From Clarkia xantiana subsp. parviflora (lineage: Eukaryota > Streptophyta > Magnoliopsida > Myrtales > Onagraceae), in contig JAPTYO010000001.1 of assembly GCA_036873135.1 (NCBI GenBank), forward strand, positions 44,602,774-44,666,773: a stretch of 64,000 nt of DNA, read 5' to 3'. Below the pieces are notes generated by a model. That model was given only the letters and a program-made list of their open reading frames with translations. It did not search any database and was not told where the DNA came from. This document shows, piece after piece, positions 23,125 to 36,900 of the stretch. The position numbers were made by a program, and so were the translations under genes. The stretch's first letter is position 1. The number at the start of each line of letters is the position of its first letter.

Positions 23125-24093
23125 ATAAGCCCTTCAAAAAAAAGAAGCAACTAATGGAACTTAATTCACCTAATCAAACTTCAACTTAAACCCAGTCCAC
23201 TTCTAGTTCTGTAACTTAACTGAATGGACCATACACAATATGGGATAGATTGGGTTATATGATATGCTTGGGTTTTTATAGAACCAATAAACCACCCCCA
23301 TCTACTTTCCATCACATGATTCATACTAGACCCAACCCCACACTAGACTAAAGGGGCACAACATACCTACTTCAGTTATACTCTGACAAGAAGAGATGGC
23401 AGCCAAGTGCTGATACTTTTTTGCCAATGCATGACTAGAATCCAAAGGAGCTTTTGAATCAGTACGAAATATTTAGATGATTAGAGACTTACCGTTATGT
23501 CTGATCATCATATGTAGTATTACTGATACTGTAACCAAACCAACAGAGAGTTCCTGAAATAATCCCAACTCAAGCTGTGAAAAATGAAAATCATGGACTC
23601 TCACGGTACAGAGCAATATCTAGCATATTTATTTCTCACAATGGTGACTTTTCATCGACCTTTGGAGTTCTGCATTGGTTATATCCAATTTTCCAGAAGG
23701 GTGATGGTTCCTTCTATTGATTATGGCAATCATCGCATTTTAAGCTAACTCTTGATAATGAGTTACACTTAAGTCTTTTCTTTTTCGTTTTTTCCGTTAA
23801 TTAACATAGAGCATTTGTCAATACAATGTTGCAGCTTAAACATGGTAGCTCAGATGATAGTTACAGAATACCAGTAACTACAAAGAACAAAACCTTCAAT
23901 GAATGTGTTAATTGATGTATCAACTATACTCCGACTTGACTAAAAAACCTATACTCTGACCATCCAAGGAATAATATGAAAAGGCACCAACAAACACAAA
24001 GCTTGATGTCGAAGCAATAATCTTTCATTTATTATGAAGACATTTCTTTTTTAGGTGGATAGCTAAACAACTGTAGAGATGGTATCACTTCAC
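23125..24093. other. Non-coding DNA with isolated splice-like signals
   Basis: No gene is recognised. Minus-strand signals (donors near 23366 and 23490, the latter preceded by an acceptor about 35 bases upstream) could be small untranslated exons. Evidence is weak. Confidence 0.25.
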
Positions 24094-27000
24094 CTTGGCA
24101 AGTCGGCCCTCAAATCAGTATGTACATCCAGGTTGGCCTGTCAAAGCGTAAAATCCTTCAGGGCTGCAATCAAAATGCAGATCAAAGTCTTCACTAGTAT
24201 AAGTTTAGACACTTCATAGTCATTTCCTAGTAATTGTTCAGTTATCCACTAACAACCAACCAAAAGTATTACTATAATGCCTAACTGAAACTTACATTCC
24301 TCTCAATAAAATTGAATATAGATCCCTCTTAACACCTTAGCAGAAAGAGCTAGAACTGAAAAGCCACAGCTAACTGAAAGGAGTAGCATAAGGTTAAAAC
24401 CATTCGTTGTGCATACTTGAACCGTCTCGGCCCAGCAAATACATAACTTAAAAAAGGTTATTAGAATTCTGCACCGTCTCTTCCTTTTCGACCGACACCA
24501 TACAGTGGTATAGTATGGTATGGGCTGTGTGTGCTTCTAAACTTTTGGGACCCCAAAAATCAATTTTACAAACGCAGCCATCACTTGCCATTTAAGTGAT
24601 AAAAATAAAGACTGACCCTCGTGGCCCTTCTTTTCTATCTGACCCCACGTTGTCCTTCCTATAGCTAATTAGGTTTAGAAGTTTTAGTGAGGGGAACCAA
24701 GTTAAAGAATCAATGGCCCTACAGAAAAAATATATAGCTACACACACATATATTAAAAGGACTGGTGAAAAAAACTCTCCTAGTGCAGCTGACATAGGTA
24801 AATGATAATATAGACCTAGATCTATATATATTAGACTCTGTGAAATGAATACTAATGAGATCCAGTAAAACTTGAGGATTCCATCACATGAAATGAGGAC
24901 TAAAACAAAATGGTGCTCACACAAAGCTAGCTAGCTGAGACGACCCACCAATATTTCTTGGCATCAGTAATGGCACTTATTTAGAACTCAGACACCATCA
25001 TGCATGTGGATGCCAAGGACGGTGGCATATCATAAATGGAAATCTTGTCAGGCCTGAGCAGTGTGGTAGCCACCCACCAATTGGCATTGGTATCTTTTCC
25101 TCTCTCTTTTTCTGTTGTTATTTTGGGGAGGGACTTATTAAGTAAAATAATGATGTAATTACAACATGCTTAATAGTAATTAGTACGATAGACATCATAA
25201 CACAAAGCCAGTATACTACTAAGATTACATGGTGAGTGATCCCACCCATAAAATCGATATATTATCAGTATATTTAGGCATTGGTGTTAAGTTACATATT
25301 CTTTACATGAGGCAAAATGGAGGTGCAACTGCGAAGGTGAACTGAAGAGACAATGTAATGGTTCACATTTTTTCCATGTTATAATAGACCCATGATGTAT
25401 AAGGAAGAATTATAAAGAGAAGTTTGTTTCATAATTCTCTACTCTGAAATGGTTGGCACAGAGGTGTTCAAAAAGACCTCATAAATTAAGCAAACTTCAG
25501 ATAATTTACTGTCGGTACGAAAACTGAAAGATGTCTTAGTTTAGATTTGTTAATGCTTAATACCAAATTAAACCCAGAACTACAAGCAAAATGAATCTAT
25601 GTCTAGTTCGGACACTCAAATTGATGATTCCTTACTCTCTTTCCATTTCTATCTGGTATGCAACAATTGCTGCTAAAAACTATGTGCTTTCATGAATTGA
25701 GCAAACTACGATGAGATTAGACATATGTGAAGCGTTCACTCAAGATGGAATTTATTGCACTACCAACATCCTGACATATTAACACAAATTTCATCATTCT
25801 AGAGCCAAAGTAGCTAGGGCAAAAAGAGAGAAGTGTAATTACCAGCGTAATGACTCCCTTGTGCCCTTGCTCCATGTGTCCTTACCAGCTCTTATTATTT
25901 GGAAATTTCTCGTCCTTCTGAGTGAACAGATTAAATTTTTTGATTGAAGGTTAGTAAAAACACTCATTTGCAATAATGTAGGAACTAGACAAATCTACCA
26001 TGAGCAGAGGTTAGAGATAATCTCAAAATATAATTGCCTGGAATAAATTTAATTAAATATATATAATGTCCATAAAAATTTAGAGCTTCGGATTAGACCA
26101 AAAAAAAGTAAGCTTCCTGCAAAAATATACTTTTTCACTTAAAGAATTTTGACGAAAATAAAATATGCAATAAATAATTACTGGCTAATGGAAGTACCAA
26201 ACCTACCGCAGATGGTCCCCCTACCCTCTCAACTCTAAAAGTGAATCAATAATGTAGGCCATAAGGAAGGAACTTCTGTGTAAGCATTTTAATGATGCAA
26301 CTCTTTTCGTAAAGGAGCTGTTTCGCCTAAATACTTACCCTAGAAATTATAGCTCCGACAGCTCTTGAGCCCAACTGGAAAGCATTCACAAATTAACATC
26401 AAGAATTGTTCATCTAAAATGATCTTAACAAGAGGAAAAAATAAAATACTTGAATCAACACAAATACTACACACACACGAATGGGAAAAGGGCCTCGCTT
26501 GGTTACAAAGGCAATCAGCTCCAATAGGAAGATGTAGTCATTAGCAATTAAACAAACTCTTTAGTCTTTACACACAAAAGCGACCTAAAAGACAAGGCAT
26601 CAACCTTGGGAATATTTCTTTTTATAAAGTAGTTGGCGTACATGACATCTCTCATCATCATTTCTAACACATCATCCACGTAGCCATGCTTTCAAAGTGT
26701 TAAAAAGGAAAAATATTGGTTCATATTAACCAAAATCTAAGCATATTGAATTTTTTTAATTTTGGTTTCATGTCCTCTAAGACCCATCGGGAGGACAACA
26801 TTTTTAGCATGTTTGTTTCACACCTGAAAAAATTCATACTTGCATTGGATCTTTTTGTAAGTGATAAAAAGTTGGTCATGAAGACTGAGACCTCTAGTTA
26901 AAGGAAAAAAAAAAAGTTGAACAGCTACGCCATCTTACAATGGTTAAGCATACAGAATCTTTAACTTCAAGCAACCTGTTTTTTAACATCTAAATGTGTT

Positions 27001-29060
27001 ATTTACATGAACCATCAAGAGCTCGTTATATTAAGATGAGCACACTTTTCTCTGGTTAAACTGTTCACATTAGCCTTTCGAAAGGACCGACTGCTCCAAG
27101 CTCACTAAGAAAAAAAAAATTGTGGATTTATCATTAAACAGAAATCTCCATATTGTCCCAAAAAAACAGGGAATGAGCACTGGTACATTACATGGATGGA
27201 AATACATAACCAGCAATACTCTTTGTATTTAAGAAATCAATATACGAGATAATTCTTATAACCAATATAAGTATTAGGTTTTACCCAAAAAATGCCAATG
27301 TTGAGTCAAGATTCCAGAGTCACTTAATGACATAACCAACATTAAACCTTAAAGTGAAAGATCATAAATAGAGCTGTCATTATCGACTAAAAGTGTCAAA
27401 ACAACAGTTCAAAGTTCCAAACATGGGAAGGAAAAAAAAGGCTGACATCAGCTTATATCCCTTGACTTATTGGAATATCTATCTATCGATCTATCTCAAC
27501 TACTAGTCAGCCCAACTAATAATGAAACTGCATCTCTATAGGTTGAAAGATTCGAGTGAACAATAAATATGGAATTCTGTTAGTCCATCTAACTTGTTGA
27601 GGTCACAACTTTCCTTGAATTAACCAAGATTAGTTCCTTCAGTTTATACGTGCATAGAAGACCCCTTACAAGGTAGTTTCTAAGAGATCCCTTAAGTTCT
27701 TATGACACAAGTCATATAGGCATTTACATCAACATCATACAAAGGCAAGGTGTTAACAAGCAATATAAAGTGAAAATGAGCTATTAGCTAAAGGATTAAT
27801 TAGAAAATCATATAGTCCATGGAGTTGTCAGCATTTTATGTTGAGAATGCTGCTGAATTAGAACGAGGAGTTCTATGGGAAATGAGAGTAATGAAGAGGG
27901 TCAACAACCAAGATATGCAAAAATTCCTTCAATTTCTAGTCTAATCCACAACCGCAGAAGAAGATTATTCGTTAATGATATGTCCAACATGAGAACATGA
28001 TTTTCGATGTTAGGCAATTAGGAACCATGCAAAGTTGAGGTATACTGAACCCAATATTCAATCAATAAGAGGAGAGATGAAAAGGGGGGGAGTGCTATTT
28101 AAGGTAAATTAAACGTGGAGCTTGGTCTACTTTCACTAACATATACTGCAGAAAAAGATGGTCCTTTTTTCGGTTTGATGCATGAAATAGGAAGCCCAAG
28201 TGAAGATGTAAGCCGAAATCTACGGCTTCATTGTAACTAATTATAGGAACTTCAAAGTGCCTAACACATGGTTCTATATGGAGATAAGGGATAAAAGATA
28301 CTTACCTAGTTGAGTCTTCTAAATAATGAAACGCTCTGGACCTAAGGATAAAGCAGCTACTTTCTACTAAATATTGAAATTCAGGAATGGCATTATAACA
28401 AACAGTTGGTGGTGGAAGATTCGGAGGTAAGATGAACTACTTCAAAGTAAGTTTCAGTTCCACTGAACAAAATCATGTGGAGGTAATGCACCACTAAAAA
28501 GCATGTAGCCAGAATTAATGCTCGCGTGTTAAAGAGCTGCGAGAAAAAAAATGATTGAGTGAAAATAAAGGAATCAATCGGAAACCAAAACTTAGTGGAA
28601 CACCAAAGAGAGTTGATATGTAAGTAGTGCAACTCAATCTAACCCGAGTCGAAATAAACTGATCAGCACTTCAAACTCCAAGTATCCGATCAGTTTTAGA
28701 ATCGAGAACTAAAATGATCACAGGACACAATTATATTACTATTGAAAGCATCTTCCAATCTCCATGCGCGATACCAACCAATTAAACAATGGCTATGGAA
28801 CATGGATGAGCACTAATCATCCTAACATAATTAATCATCCGAATGGAGCATTGATCATATCCCTGTGATTAACGCTTTTATGGTAAAATGCAAATCATTC
28901 AATTACAGTAGGAGATAACAGAGTGTGATCGAGAGACTACCTTAATGAGCTTGCGTTTCCTCTGAGAAATTAGTTTTATGAAACGGCATCCGTCCATATT
29001 GTCCGTTCCATTGCGTAAGGAATGGAACAAGCTAGAGTGTGAAATCAGCTATGGCGGACA
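24094..29060 (-). ncRNA. Possible spliced, probably non-coding transcript
   Basis: Four minus-strand segments have good splice signals: about 29060-28941 (donor AAG|GTAGTC), an exon ending 28307 (CTAG|GTAAGT), 25919-25843 (CTCAG acceptor; CTG|GTAATT donor) and about 24181 downward (GATTGCAG acceptor; CCAAG|GTGAAG at 24094). The last three share one open phase, reading SRAFHYLEDSTR, then RTRNFQIIRAGKDTWSKG, then PEGFYALTGQPGCTY and a stop. That peptide resembles no family I know. The first exon has an open MDGCRFIKLISQRKRKLIK frame, but its phase does not join the next exon. The unit could be a long non-coding RNA, a small unknown protein or chance. RNA data would decide. Confidence 0.22.
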
Positions 29061-29736
29061 TTTTTCAATTTTCATGAATGTGAGGGAGATCCAAGGACGG
29101 AGGAGGTAGTGGAGTGGCGGGAAAGAAAAGAGAAGAGAAGGGTCATTTGAGCCATTGGGCTTACTCATATGTAATGGGCTGACATAGTTAATGGAATTAA
29201 AAAGAAGACATGAGGTTGTGGGGTGGCCGCTGTGAGCTATAATTCTGTGGGCCCTAAAAGCCCGAATAGTAGGGGTCAGCAAATTTTGGTCCGGTCAGTC
29301 TAGTTATCATCGGTATGGAATATTTGTTTCATATCTAAAATAATTATCAATTAAGCCGAGTTAGTATGTAAGAGATCAAGTAATCTAAAATAATTATCAC
29401 TTGAGCGGTATTAATATAAAAAATAAAGTATTAGTTATATATATTTTTGTATTTGCAGAGTTCAAATTATTGAACCTACCATAGTCGAGAATGCCCGCTT
29501 GAAGAACGTTACAAGATTTCTTTTTCTTTTGTTCCAGTGGGAATATCTCTCTGTTTCACAGGGGTCTCATAGAGGGAGTCATTGGAATAGAGAGAGTCAT
29601 CGTATAACAACATTTTTAACATACTTAATTCACATCTAAAATAATCTCAATAGTACATATATCTTTTCGGATATAACTCTTATAGATTTTGTTTCATTTT
29701 TTTTATGTTATTATTATATGTATAATATAAATTATA
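29061..29736. other. Intergenic DNA
   Basis: No gene seen. The minus-strand frame at 29049-29282 has no recognisable domain and overlaps the putative start of the upstream transcript. Confidence 0.3.
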
Positions 29737-30077
29737 GTGTTAAGTACCTAAAAACAGATGCAATTATAAGTTAGGTTGTTAATCGATGATTTTGATTTAA
29801 AAATTGATATTCTGTATCTCAACTAACACTTTAGTTAATTTCTACTTTTTTTTCTTTTAAATATTGACAACAAAAAACATCAAACAAGACTATTCCACAA
29901 TCCATAAACATATCTAATACTTCAAAAAAGTGAAAAACAATATTTTGTTGATTAAAACACTAAATTAAACACCAAAATCAGTAAAAACTGATAGTTAGGA
30001 CCGAATATCAACATTTTAAATACGGGACAAGATCGATTAGCAACATGACCTATATGTTATTTTAACTCTAAATTAAA
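29728..30077. mobile_element. Short Mutator-like foldback element (332 bp)
   Basis: The element 29737-30068 begins GTGTTAAGTACC. Flanks TAAATTATA and TAAATTAAA match at seven of nine bases. Inner arms pair (AATTGATATTCTGTATCTCA against CCGAATATCAACATT), the same subterminal words as in the elements at 18622 and 19921. Confidence 0.6.
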
Positions 30078-30493
30078 ATTCAACACCGGCATCAAGGCAT
30101 CACACCGTACTATGAACACCAACCACAGCATACGGCATAACATCCCAAAAAGAAAATAGTGCATGAATATCGAGTCCTCATGACCACTTCTCTACGAGGA
30201 TAGAACATCCTATCCACAAAATATACACATTGTAAATATTACTTAAGCTCTAAGTTTAACCTAGTAGTTGCAACATTGCAGAAACCAGAGATTCTCTACC
30301 AAAAAATTAACATCAAGTGTCCTATACTCCAGCTTCCATTATAACTCCAGTTTTGGATCAGAAGACTCCGAGGGGCGACTCCAGGGATCCAGAACTGGAA
30401 CCGCGCTACACCCTCCCAACGAAAAATTGTACGGCCAAGCCATATTAATAATAACCAAACAATAATAAAACAGTAAATAACCTTCTCCAGCAA

Positions 30494-33400
30494 TCACGAC
30501 TTTTGAATACTGGTAGACCGAGCTTGCTGCACCATTGCTGCAGTTGATAGACTCTGAGATCTTGTGAAAACCGAACCTGCTATCCCTCCAAGCCGGCTAA
30601 ACACTCCACCACTCCTGCTGTTTGACCCTCCTTCTGCTACCTGGATGCCATTTGCTGATTGAGGACTCTTTGGTTTACCAAACTGTGCTGGTAGTTCATC
30701 TACATTTGTCTCCTGAAAGAAAAAACAAAAAAAATATGAGACCTTCCTTTTTACAGTCGCATAAAAAATAACTACTTCATGAAAACAAACCTGATCATAT
30801 CCATTGGAAATCGACGGTGCAGGCAAAGATGCCATCTGCTAAAGCACGTGTAAATCCATCAGGTATAAACTTTTGAAGGAAAAAAAATAGATAAACAGCC
30901 AAAGAAGTTATAATTCCCAGCAAAATAAGAGCATGCTGTGTGTAATATCGTGTAGTATGGAGATAGGGAGTTTTTTTTTTACCCTTAGTGGTGTAACATT
31001 TGCAGGTTCAATAGCAGGTGTGGAACTAATTGATGAAGCCTAGAAAAAAAACCAAAGAAAGAAGTTGAGACAACCCTACAATTTAGGTTTTTGATACATG
31101 AGCTAAACAAATGAGTGTATGTTCATGCCTGGATTGGTTGTGGAGTTCTACTAGTGTGCAAACTGGTAGCAAAGTCGCACAACGCCAGTACTCCATTGTT
31201 AGTGATATCCTGCACAGTTAATGCCAGGTAAGAATCACAAAGTAGTGTTAATAATAAATAAATAAACAATAACTAAGGATAACTTCTCTAGTAAAACTGT
31301 ATACCTGCTTGCCTTCAATTCTGCTAATCTTAGACTCCTGCAGAAAGGGAAAAGAACCATGAAAACTAGTTAATTCTCAAGTCAAACCCTTTATTAGAAG
31401 TGTAAAAGAACTGGAGCTTCTTTCTCTTTCTTTAAAAACATACCAGATTTTCAACTGCATCTCGGAAAAATGCAACATTTGCATTGATTGTTTCCACCTC
31501 AGAGGTGATACCAGTTATCTGACAACAAAGGGTAGCATGAGTTAATTAATCGCCAAGAGCAATATATTTATGCTCCAAAAAGTAACTGACACAAAAGAGA
31601 GTGGACCATTGAAAATCTGAATAAAATAAAACTGGCTATTTGTGCACCTTTCCCATCATGTTAGAAAAAATAATTAAGGAATCCACGTTGACATTTTGGA
31701 AGTGTTCTTCCTCGAAGCAATTGATTATCTAATTACTTTTCCAGAACAAGTCCACCAAGTGGATGTGTAAAAAGGGTGAATATCAATAGTAATGCACGAA
31801 ATGGAGTTTATGGAAAAGACACAGTGACACCCAAAATTAAAGAAGAAGGTCAGTCCACGCGTCATCCCATATCATCTTCCAGTTGGAATGACCAATCATT
31901 AAACTACTAGCAAATGTAAGAATAAGTAGTAAATAACTGAAGTTATATGAGTGAAAAGTTATATGAGTGAAGAGATATTGCTTTTTGTGTTTGCTTTAGC
32001 ATACATAAACCAAAACACCAAAAAATAATTAGCTAGCAATAAGGGTATTGGTATGCGCGTCAAAAAATAAACTGACCGCATCTCTTGTTGAAACAGTAAT
32101 TTCCGCCACCTCGTCTAAACTAGTATCCAACAGTTCGATTTTGGAAGACAAATGGCGTTTGGTGACCTGAAATAGGAAAAATCAGATTTCAGAGTAATTC
32201 CATAATTGATCGTAATATAAAACACCTACATTAAGGATACCCAAAGACTAAGAAATAACTCAGGACAATGTCCAAGTTAGAAAACTACTGTTTGAAGCAA
32301 ATACAACTTATGAACAGTTTCAACTTATTTTTCATATGATTGAATTTTCTAAAAATACCAGTGACCTCATATACTTCGTGGGGTAAATCTCAAATAGAAG
32401 CAATGCCTCCTCCAGTTAGCAGGAAATGGAATAGGAATACATAGTTCCACTATTTGACTTATATACTTTTTATCAGTATACTCGCTCTATAAATTGATAC
32501 ATACACACCTCACTTGGCTTAAATTTTTGCTAACATGTTTGATAAACCTAAACAAAAATCAAATCTCGAGTGAAGTCTTAACTGTTTGAACCAATCACCT
32601 TGAGAAACACATATGGGAGTACTAGCACCATCTTAGAAGGGCATCTCTCATTTTCAAAAAGAGAGATAAAAAGAGAGGAAAGCACATACTTCAAATAATG
32701 TTTTTTTAACTTCACATAATATTTTAATAAAAAATGTTACCATAATATCAAAGACAGCAGATACAAATGTTGCAATACTAAATAACTAAAAATCTTTTCG
32801 AAGAACGTGAATGATCCCAGAAAATTTGAGCAAATTGAGAATGACATAACCAGAAAGTATTATAAGAACAAGAGAATGAATAGAGCCAAATCCGGATTTA
32901 CCATTTTATATTATATGTCTAGAGATAATAATAGATAGAGAGACTTAAAATAGTACAGGAATTCCTATTAAAGTATCTATGGAGATTGAAGGACCTACTT
33001 AAAATTTAGCATGCATTCTGAAGATACATAAATAACACATTTGAGTTGTCATTATAGAAAATAAACAACTTTATTCCATTAATTGAGTGAACTAGAAAAA
33101 CCTTTTTAAAACTAGTATTTCATTCATAATAAGATATCTGGAAGGAAGAAGTGACCATACCGAAATAGATGAATAGACACCCTCAAGCTGCTTCGCTATA
33201 TTATCACGTGCATCTGCCAAACTCCGTCTCGTTGCAAACATCAAATCAGGAAGTTTCCACCCCTGAGACATTTCAGTTTCACCACAAATCTCGGCAAGTC
33301 AGCATGCGTTTTTATAACGTGTGGATAACTTAAGTAGTCTTCTTACCAGAAACTTAAATAGCGAATAATTAGGTATAACTTTCTTATATGTAAAGCAGAG

Positions 33401-34947
33401 TTCGAGAGAAAAAGAAAGTTACCTTCCACCAAATATAGCCATATCCAACAACGACTACAATCACCACAGCACCATATTTATTGGAACCTGGAAAATGTCA
33501 AGACTCAAGATCAATAAGTATCATAAGAGCAGGAACATTTAACTTCAAATACATAACACGACAATATATATAATGAAATTGCAAATGAAGATATCCCTTC
33601 TGAAAGAAACATAAAACCCTTTGAGAGAAGAGATACCAATCAATCAAGAGATAAAAGAGTGAAGATCAGCATATAAAAGGAAGTTATCAGCTTAATTGCA
33701 AAGCACTTGTCAGATTCATTCTTGCAGTGTTATGAAAAATCAAATTTTATATTCAAAGGGCAAGAAAACCTCTAACTCGTTAGAGTATAAGTGCAGAATT
33801 AAACAACTACTGGTTCACATTATCTAGTTAACCTACAAGGAGTTCTTTGGTTGCACATAGAGTTATAAATAGCTAGAAAAAGAGTTGCTTAAATCGGAAT
33901 CTTGAACAAAGAATTGCTTCTATACAAAAATTGAATAATAGCAGCATACATAAATAATAAATGTGAATGGATGGTTAAGCACTTACTGCTTCCACTAGCA
34001 GTTATTATTGTTACAGGCCTGCTTGATGCCAAATATTGCAATTCCTGTCTTAGGCTATCAACCTGTAAAACAGAAGAACTAGTAAGAAACTTACTGATTT
34101 TCTCACCAAGATATATCTTATACAATAGCAAATACACTTATAGTATAACCTGAGCCATCAAGAAATCATTTTTAGGCTTTTTGGCAGGAGTAGAATTGTT
34201 ATCCTGCTTAATTCCCTTCAAGGCAAGCTGTTAAAATTCCATTCACAGAAAAAACAAAGGCGTTAATAAGTTACCCAAACCAATACAGGAATAAAACATT
34301 ACAGGTGACATGAAATCAACCCTAGTAGCTAGACCAGCAAGAAGGTATTTTCAAAGAGTCCATCCAAAAGGAGGATAGTAGGACCGACAATTGTAGGATG
34401 GATAACCTCCCTATGCACCAGATAGATACTCAATAAATAACAACAAATATATCTCTACCTTGAAGGCACCAGAGAACAAACTTGAGACGTTCGGCAAGCT
34501 GTCTTCCTTAGCCAGAATCGATCCAACAAAGCCTAAAGTAATGAAAGCAAAATCAGTGTTGTAACCACAAGCTTTAAAGTGAAAACAAACCAACTTCCAT
34601 AACAGCAACATCAACAGCTAGGTACAGTCTACAGAGCTCCCAGGCTGGCGTGACTCTATTTACGTAGATAATCCACAAACAATGATCCATTTCGTATAAT
34701 TTTAGACAGTAACTATTATTAATTAAAGCAAAATAGCTAAAGAAATCATTAAAACATCGAATTAGTGCGGTCAATTACTACTAAGAGAAGTGATGCGAAT
34801 AAAGCAAAACACCGCGAAACAAAAGTTTCATCGGAAGTAACTGATTGAGCAAAGTTCGGCCAAAAAAAAAAACTGATTGAGCAAAGTGAGCAATTCGCAC
34901 TGACCTGCCCCAACAAGGATGGCAATCTTCCCGAAAGGTAGGGCCAT
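30494..34947 (-). CDS. DUF1664-domain membrane/coiled-coil protein
   Basis: This plant-specific protein has no established biochemical role. Thirteen coding exons on the minus strand join without a frame break into 346 residues: 34947-34905, 34532-34459, 34227-34150, 34062-33987, 33487-33423, 33262-33161, 32166-32077, 31518-31444, 31337-31305, 31209-31129, 31039-30983, 30838-30791 and 30712-30494. The N-terminus MALPFGKIAILVGAGFVGSI is hydrophobic. A second membrane segment, YGAVVIVVVVGYGYIWW (about 95-111), opens the DUF1664 region. That region continues GWKLPDLMFATRRSLADA, then helical repeats likely to form a coiled coil up to residue about 212. The C-terminal part is Ser/Gly-rich (GGVFSRLGGIAGSVFTRSQS). 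The intron after exon 10 has a GC donor (CCAG|GCATGA at 31128-31127); all others are GT-AG. A rearranged copy lies at 49581-52655. Confidence 0.92.
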
Positions 34948-35160
34948 AGCGATGAGCAGAGAGGCGAATCAACCGATCAGCAGATTCTGCAGGGAGCTCA
35001 GTGAGCTGTTGAGGATTTGAGCATTGACAGCGTTCGTATTGTTGGCGATGGATTGCAGAGATGAAGCTCTGAGTCGTTGAGAGAGGGTTTCGGTTTCGGC
35101 CTTCGAATGGCTCTCCAGTCAGATACTGCGAACTCTATAGCTCCTTGCTCACGCCTCACA
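34948..35160 (-). promoter_or_regulatory. Leader and promoter region of the DUF1664 gene
   Basis: This is sequence directly upstream of the ATG on the minus strand. It is also preserved in the downstream duplicate (52406-52570), marking it as part of the duplicated unit. No TATA box assigned. Confidence 0.4.
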
Positions 35161-35236
35161 CAGCCCTAATAATAATAAATAAAATAACAATAATAATAAT
35201 AATAAGAAGAAAAAAAAACGAAAAACATTAGGGGCT

Positions 35237-35403
35237 TAAAAACTAGTCCCTGTACCTTTATTTTAGTGAAAATAAACCCTATAAATTTCAATTTCAACAA
35301 GCTTGCAAATTTCATCTGTTCTAATTCTAACTTCTATCTCGAAAGTGAGATCCATACTTTATACAAGAACAAGGATTTATTTACACTAAATCAAATTAAA
35401 GGG
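35237..35403. mobile_element. Small imperfect foldback (MITE-like)
   Basis: Left GTCCCTGTACCTTTATTTTA followed by GTGAAAATAAACCCT pairs imperfectly with AAGGATTTATTTACACTAAA followed by AAATTAAAGGGATC at the right. Its position matches a segment absent from the duplicate block at 52590, so it may be a later insertion or a local deletion in the copy. Confidence 0.45.
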
Positions 35404-36900
35404 ATCTGAATAAGCTACGCCTTATCACTAGTGACGACATTGTGAATACTCATACATCTTCAATAGTTCTTATTAGATAGAATCGTATTAATTTCTCTAT
35501 CTATATATAGGTTTGGTGATTGGTTCTCAATCTGTAATCGTGTACAATCTATATACATATGTTGAACAATTTTGTTATTAATTAACTAATACTGATAGTT
35601 TAGTTAATATAATCGCATAGAGAGATATTACAGTTAACAATAATTATACTTTTTTTACTATATACATATATATCTCTAATACTAATTTAGAATTCCCATA
35701 AATTATATTATATTCTCTAATACTAAAAGATCGTTACATTTAATTTTACATAGACAAAATAGTTCCTTTTTTTGTGAAAACAGACAAAATAGTTCATAAA
35801 TCAATAGTGTATGAAATTTATGCATATTTAATTATAGTTTTCAAAATGTATAATATTATATATATATTATTGACACTTTAATTATAATATTCAAAATATA
35901 TTATATACTAAATAAATATATTATTAACACTAAAACACTATGATTTATAAACATAATTAGTTATTTACAAGTGTTGCGTGAATTCGATTTATTTAAATAA
36001 AAATTTAAGTTATAATGTTATTGATTTACGTTTTACAATAATCATTATTATTAATTAAATTATTATAGTAGTGTATTTAAGTTTTATAATGAATGATATC
36101 ATGCCATTGGAAAATATTCACATGAAAAAAAATGTATAAATTAGAATAAAAGTGTAAAAAGTTACGACTGTTTGTTGTGATATGCAAAATTAAATAATAA
36201 TAATTAAATGGTGTATATTGATAAACTAATATATGTATACATATAAGAATTACATTAATATTATTTAATAACTTGAATTTTTCAAAGCTTATTTTAAAAA
36301 TAAAATTGCCAATTATGTTATGTTTCATAATAATACACATTTACGATAATGAATTATATAATCAATTTAAACTTCATAATTTTTCGTATTATTATCTAAT
36401 TTAATGAAACAAAATTATACTTTGTTTATATTATACTATATATAAGGCTTTTTTTTTTTTTTGCCATTATATACAAAGCATTTATTGGTCATTATAAAAG
36501 TCAACTAGGTGCTGACTATGCGCTACGTGTAGGGCAAATTGCTAAATCGTAAACTTTAATATTTATGTATATGTATAATATTATTAAAAGTAACAAACAA
36601 TATTTATTATAATAAATATGAATGTCTGATATTGAATTATATATACAACACTCGAATTATATTGACTGAATAATATTTGTGCTTGCTCGAAATTGTATTA
36701 TATATACAACACTCAAATTATCATAAGTGTTCTACTAATAAAAATTAAACAAAAAAAAAACATTATTATATAAAAAAAAAAGTGCAATCATGAAGAAGAT
36801 AAAACTTGTTGTTTTAATAGACAAACACAATCTCGATAAATAATCCTTTTCTATGCTAATAATAATCCCAACTTCTAAGCCCAATTGACAAAAAAAAAAA
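35404..36900. other. Very AT-rich intergenic DNA
   Basis: No gene or full element seen. Positions 35480-35560 are repeated at 52585-52655 as the right edge of the duplicated block. Confidence 0.4.
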
